A DNA stretch of 7,521 nt from Clostridiales bacterium (GTDB lineage: Bacteria > Bacillota > Clostridia > Oscillospirales > Oscillospiraceae). The stretch spans positions 1,438 to 8,958 of the forward strand of contig DYBS01000079.1 of the NCBI GenBank assembly GCA_019418525.1, in the 5' to 3' direction. Each line of letters begins with the position of its first letter. Position 1 is the first letter of the stretch. Of the stretch, positions 5,228-7,521 are shown piece after piece. The notes below the pieces were generated by a model. That model was not told the DNA's origin. It made no database searches and saw nothing but the letters and a program-made list of their open reading frames with translations. The translations under genes and the position numbers were made by a program.

Positions 5228-6805
5228 ATGAGCGCATCAAGAGAAAAAAAGACCCGCCAGGACCTGTCCGGCTCCGGCTGGAACGATCCCAAGACCGCCC
5301 GGGAGGCCAAGCAACGCCAGAAGGAGCATAGCACCAACCTTCTGTATGGCACCATCGGAGTGGTATTCCTGGTAATCGCCATTGCCGCCGTCATCTGGAA
5401 GTCCAACATCATTCCCAAGACGGCCACGGCGGCCACCGTCAACGGTGAGAAGTACACCGCCGCTGAGGTCAACTTCTATTTTGAGAACTACTATCAGAAC
5501 TTTGTCAACGGCAATTACAGCATTCTGAGCATGATCGGGCTGGACACCGGCACGTCCTTGAAGGACCAGACCATCTCCTCCAGCGCCGTCATGTTCGTCA
5601 CCGACGCCACCGAGGGCGAGACTTGGTACGACTACTTCGCGGACAAGGCCCTGGAGCAGTTGGCCGGCGTCCAGGCCATGAATGCCGCTGCAGAGGCCGA
5701 GGGCTTCACCTGGAACGACGAGATGCAGGCCGACCTGGACGACACCATGGAGTCCCTTGCCTCCGCTGCCAGCACGTACGGCTATACGGAAAAGCAGTAT
5801 CTGGGTCTCATCTACGGCAGCACCATGACCCGCAGCATCTATGAGGAGCAGACCCGGCGCAGCCTGCTGGCCACCGCCTATCTCCAGTCCTATCAGGACA
5901 GTCTGACCTACTCCACCGACGAGCTGGAGGCCGCCTATCAGGAGGACCGGACCGCCTACGATCTGGTGGACTGTGCGTATGTCCGCGTCAACGGCGCCGC
6001 AGCTGATACAGATGAAGAGGGCAACTCCATCGAGGTCACCGACGAGATGAAGGCGGAGGCCATGGCCGCTGCCAAGACCACCGCAGATGCCATCTACGCC
6101 GCCTACAAGGCGGGCACCTCTCTGGAGGATGCAGCCGCAGAGTATGAGTCCACCGCCACCTATGCCTCTTCTGACAGCTTCTCGTACAGCTCCTCTGTTC
6201 TGGGTGAATGGCTGTATGACGATGCCCGGCAGGCCGGCGACTCCGCCGTGCTGGAGGACAGCGACAGCAGCAACTACTATGTGGTGGTCTTTAACGGCCG
6301 CTCCCGCAACGAATACAACACGGTGAACGTGCGCCACATCCTGATCCAGCCGGAGGCCTCCGAGCTCTCCGAGGATGACGAGGGCTATGAGGACGATGTG
6401 GCCGCCAAGGACGCCGAGGCCGCGCAGAAGGCCCAGGACATCCTGGACGAGTGGAAGGCCGGCGACGCCACCGAGGACTCCTTTGCCGCGCTGGCCAATG
6501 AGTACTCCCAGGATCCCGAGTCCAACACCACCGGCGGCCTGTATGAGCAGGTCTATCAGGGCCAGATGGTGACGGAGTTCAACGACTGGTGCTTCGATCC
6601 CGCCCGCCAGACCGGCGACACCGGCATCATTCACAACGAGAGCACCGGCTACCACGTCATGTACTTCGTGGGCTATGACCAGCCCTACTGGGAGATCCAG
6701 GTGTCCGCAGATCTGGTCAATGACGCCGTGGATACGTTCTACGAGGAGAAGACCGAGGGCTATACTGCGGAGCAGTCCTCCTTCGGCATGAGCTTTGTGG
6801 GTTGA
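5228..6805 (+). CDS. Membrane-anchored parvulin-type peptidyl-prolyl isomerase with tandem parvulin regions
   Basis: A complete 525-residue protein, likely a foldase for exported proteins acting between membrane and wall. A basic cytosolic tail (1-37) precedes one hydrophobic anchor (about 38-58, GTIGVVFLVIAIAAVIW). There is no lipobox, so it is not a PrsA-style lipoprotein. Residues 66-245 form a helical SurA/PrsA-like chaperone arm beginning ATVNGEKYTAAEVNFYFENY. Residues 364-482 are a canonical parvulin domain: NVRHILIQPE (His370), ALANEYSQDP, the TGGLYE turn, and GYHVMYFVGY (His476). Residues 246-357 look like a second, degenerate copy (VDCAYVRVNG, KAGTSLEDAAAEYES, GEWLYDDARQAGDSAVLED, YYVVVFNGRSR) lacking the signature histidines. 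AGAGGA lies 11 nt before the ATG, a rather weak site behind a strong promoter. The acidic, Ala-rich composition is typical for the type. PBPs such as the one at 1479-4121 are possible clients; this is inference from PrsA. Confidence 0.92.
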   Translation: MSASREKKTRQDLSGSGWNDPKTAREAKQRQKEHSTNLLYGTIGVVFLVIAIAAVIWKSNIIPKTATAATVNGEKYTAAEVNFYFENYYQNFVNGNYSILSMIGLDTGTSLKDQTISSSAVMFVTDATEGETWYDYFADKALEQLAGVQAMNAAAEAEGFTWNDEMQADLDDTMESLASAASTYGYTEKQYLGLIYGSTMTRSIYEEQTRRSLLATAYLQSYQDSLTYSTDELEAAYQEDRTAYDLVDCAYVRVNGAAADTDEEGNSIEVTDEMKAEAMAAAKTTADAIYAAYKAGTSLEDAAAEYESTATYASSDSFSYSSSVLGEWLYDDARQAGDSAVLEDSDSSNYYVVVFNGRSRNEYNTVNVRHILIQPEASELSEDDEGYEDDVAAKDAEAAQKAQDILDEWKAGDATEDSFAALANEYSQDPESNTTGGLYEQVYQGQMVTEFNDWCFDPARQTGDTGIIHNESTGYHVMYFVGYDQPYWEIQVSADLVNDAVDTFYEEKTEGYTAEQSSFGMSFVG

Positions 6806-6821
6806 TTCCCATTCACAACAC

Positions 6822-6859
6822 AAGACGTCCGGCTTTGAAATTTCAAAGCCGGACGTTTT
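6822..6859 (+). terminator. Palindromic terminator after the foldase gene
   Basis: A perfect 32-nt palindrome (6825-6856, arms beginning ACGTCCGGCTTTGAAA) forms a 14-bp stem with an AATT loop. It is extended by a G-U and two A-T pairs (6822-6824 with 6857-6859), and the 3' arm ends in TTTT. It starts 17 nt after the foldase stop and 29 nt before tcdA. Read-through into tcdA would be needed unless tcdA has its own promoter, and I see no clear one. Confidence 0.85.
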
Positions 6860-6887
6860 CCACCTGTTTGCAACAAGGAGGTCCGTT

Positions 6888-7521
6888 ATGGAACATCCCT
6901 TTCTCCGCAACGAGATGCTGTGGGGCCCGGAGGCCCAGGCCCGGCTTGCTCGGGCCCACGTGCTGCTGCTGGGTCTGGGCGGCGTGGGCAGCTACGCCGC
7001 CGAATGCTTGGCCCGGTCCGGAGTCGGCGAGCTGACCCTGGTGGACAGCGACACCATTGCCCTCACCAACCTGAACCGCCAGCTGGAGGCCCTCCACTCC
7101 ACCCTGGGTCAGCCCAAGGCGGAGGCGGTGGCCGCCCGTCTGCGGGACATCAATCCGGATGCAGAGCTCCATCCTGTCCACGGTCTCTATGACGCCGCTC
7201 ATCGGGACTGCTTCTTCCCGGAGGGCTGCCGGTACGATTACATCGTGGACGCCATCGATCTGGTGTCCTGCAAGCTGGATCTGGCAGAGACTGCCCTGAA
7301 GCTGAACATCCCCCTGATCGCGGCCCTGGGCACAGGCAACAAGCTGGATCCCACCCTCCTCCAGGTAACGGACATCTCCAAGACCTATGGCTGCCCCCTG
7401 GCCCGGGTGATGCGCAAGGAACTCCGGACCAGAGGCATTCACCATCTGAAGGTGGTGTTCAGCCCGGAGAAGCCCGTCTCTCCCGCCCAGCCGGAGGCGC
7501 CGCCCCCCGGCCGCCGCAGTG
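6888..7521 (+). CDS. tcdA: tRNA threonylcarbamoyladenosine dehydratase TcdA, cut by right edge
   Basis: An E1/ThiF-like enzyme that uses ATP to cyclise N6-threonylcarbamoyladenosine (t6A) at tRNA position 37 to the ct6A form, which improves decoding of ANN codons. The first 211 codons are visible. The nucleotide-binding loop is HVLLLGLGGVGSYAAECLAR (24-43), with GLGGVG at 29-34. LVDSDTIALTNLNRQ (51-65) carries the conserved Asp and the N-x-N-R-Q motif, and Lys77 follows in GQPKAEA. Then come YIVDAIDLVSCKLDL, ALGTGNKLDP and the family block KTYGCPLARVMRKELRTRGI. TcdA proteins are usually about 240-270 residues, so only the last few dozen are missing. The visible end is Pro-rich (VSPAQPEAPPPGRR), typical of the variable linker near the C-terminus. 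AAGGAGGT (6875-6882) is an excellent ribosome site 5 nt before the ATG. It is distinguished from MoeB/ThiF by NLNRQ followed by the CPLARVMRKELR block. Confidence 0.95.
   Translation, partial: MEHPFLRNEMLWGPEAQARLARAHVLLLGLGGVGSYAAECLARSGVGELTLVDSDTIALTNLNRQLEALHSTLGQPKAEAVAARLRDINPDAELHPVHGLYDAAHRDCFFPEGCRYDYIVDAIDLVSCKLDLAETALKLNIPLIAALGTGNKLDPTLLQVTDISKTYGCPLARVMRKELRTRGIHHLKVVFSPEKPVSPAQPEAPPPGRRS

Noticed and set aside
4710..5240. Several open frames on both strands across the non-coding interval (up to 176 codons on the minus strand)
   Set aside because: None has a convincing ribosome site or recognisable protein pattern. They cross the T8 terminator and a near-consensus promoter, and a structured RNA explains the interval better.
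5237..6910. A 557-codon open frame on the minus strand, opposite the foldase gene
   Set aside because: It runs through the foldase promoter-proximal coding region and the palindromic terminator, has no ribosome site, and gives a low-complexity Gly/Val/Leu/His product. It is a shadow.
1..7521. Mobile element, CRISPR array, phage genes, toxin-antitoxin or defence system
   Set aside because: I found no transposase or integrase motifs, no regularly spaced repeats, no terminal inverted repeats with target duplications, and no defence-family proteins. All recognisable genes are chromosomal housekeeping, envelope or sporulation functions.

Overview
This 7.5 kb window looks like the chromosome of a GC-rich, endospore-forming Clostridia bacterium, most likely a gut Oscillospiraceae relative (Flavonifractor, Lawsonibacter or Pseudoflavonifractor type). 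That placement is inference. It rests on an alpha/beta-type spore DNA-binding protein, Firmicutes-style AAGGAGG ribosome sites, a class A penicillin-binding protein with a Clostridia-type Cys-rich and Asp/Pro-rich C-terminus, and GC-rich codon use throughout. I see no insertion sequence, phage gene, CRISPR array, tRNA or rRNA. The region reads as ordinary core chromosome.

Layout, left to right. A two-gene minus-strand unit lies at 1-1022: a membrane protein with an N-terminal DUF3795-like cysteine cluster, joined by an ATGA overlap to a LURP-one-related protein that runs off the left edge. A 209-bp divergent intergenic region follows, holding a sigma-A-type promoter for that unit and a sigma-G-like promoter for the SASP gene at 1232-1429. 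The SASP gene converges on a large bifunctional class A PBP (minus strand, stop at 1479), and one GC-rich hairpin sits between them. The PBP diverges from a small, very acidic DUF1292 protein (4460-4747), which has its own clear promoter.

The 480-bp stretch from 4748 to 5227 has no protein gene. It holds an apparent structured RNA of about 180 nt (about 4880-5059) that ends in a strong intrinsic terminator. Its long closing stem, asymmetric GUUCGC internal loop and central open region resemble 6S RNA, the RNA polymerase-binding regulator. The stretch then contains a near-consensus promoter for a membrane-anchored parvulin-type peptidyl-prolyl isomerase (5228-6805). After a perfect 32-nt palindromic terminator comes the start of tcdA (from 6888), the tRNA t6A-cyclizing dehydratase, cut by the right edge.

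Functional links. The PBP builds and crosslinks peptidoglycan outside the membrane, and the anchored foldase would act in the same compartment. Extracytoplasmic parvulins such as PrsA are known to help PBPs fold in other Firmicutes, so a working link is plausible but not shown here. The SASP belongs to the late forespore programme. A 6S-like RNA and TcdA are growth and translation housekeeping functions; my recollection that the B. subtilis 6S-1 gene also lies beside the tcdA homologue (yrvM) would, if right, support the 6S call. The least understood part is the DUF3795-membrane/LURP-one pair at the left.
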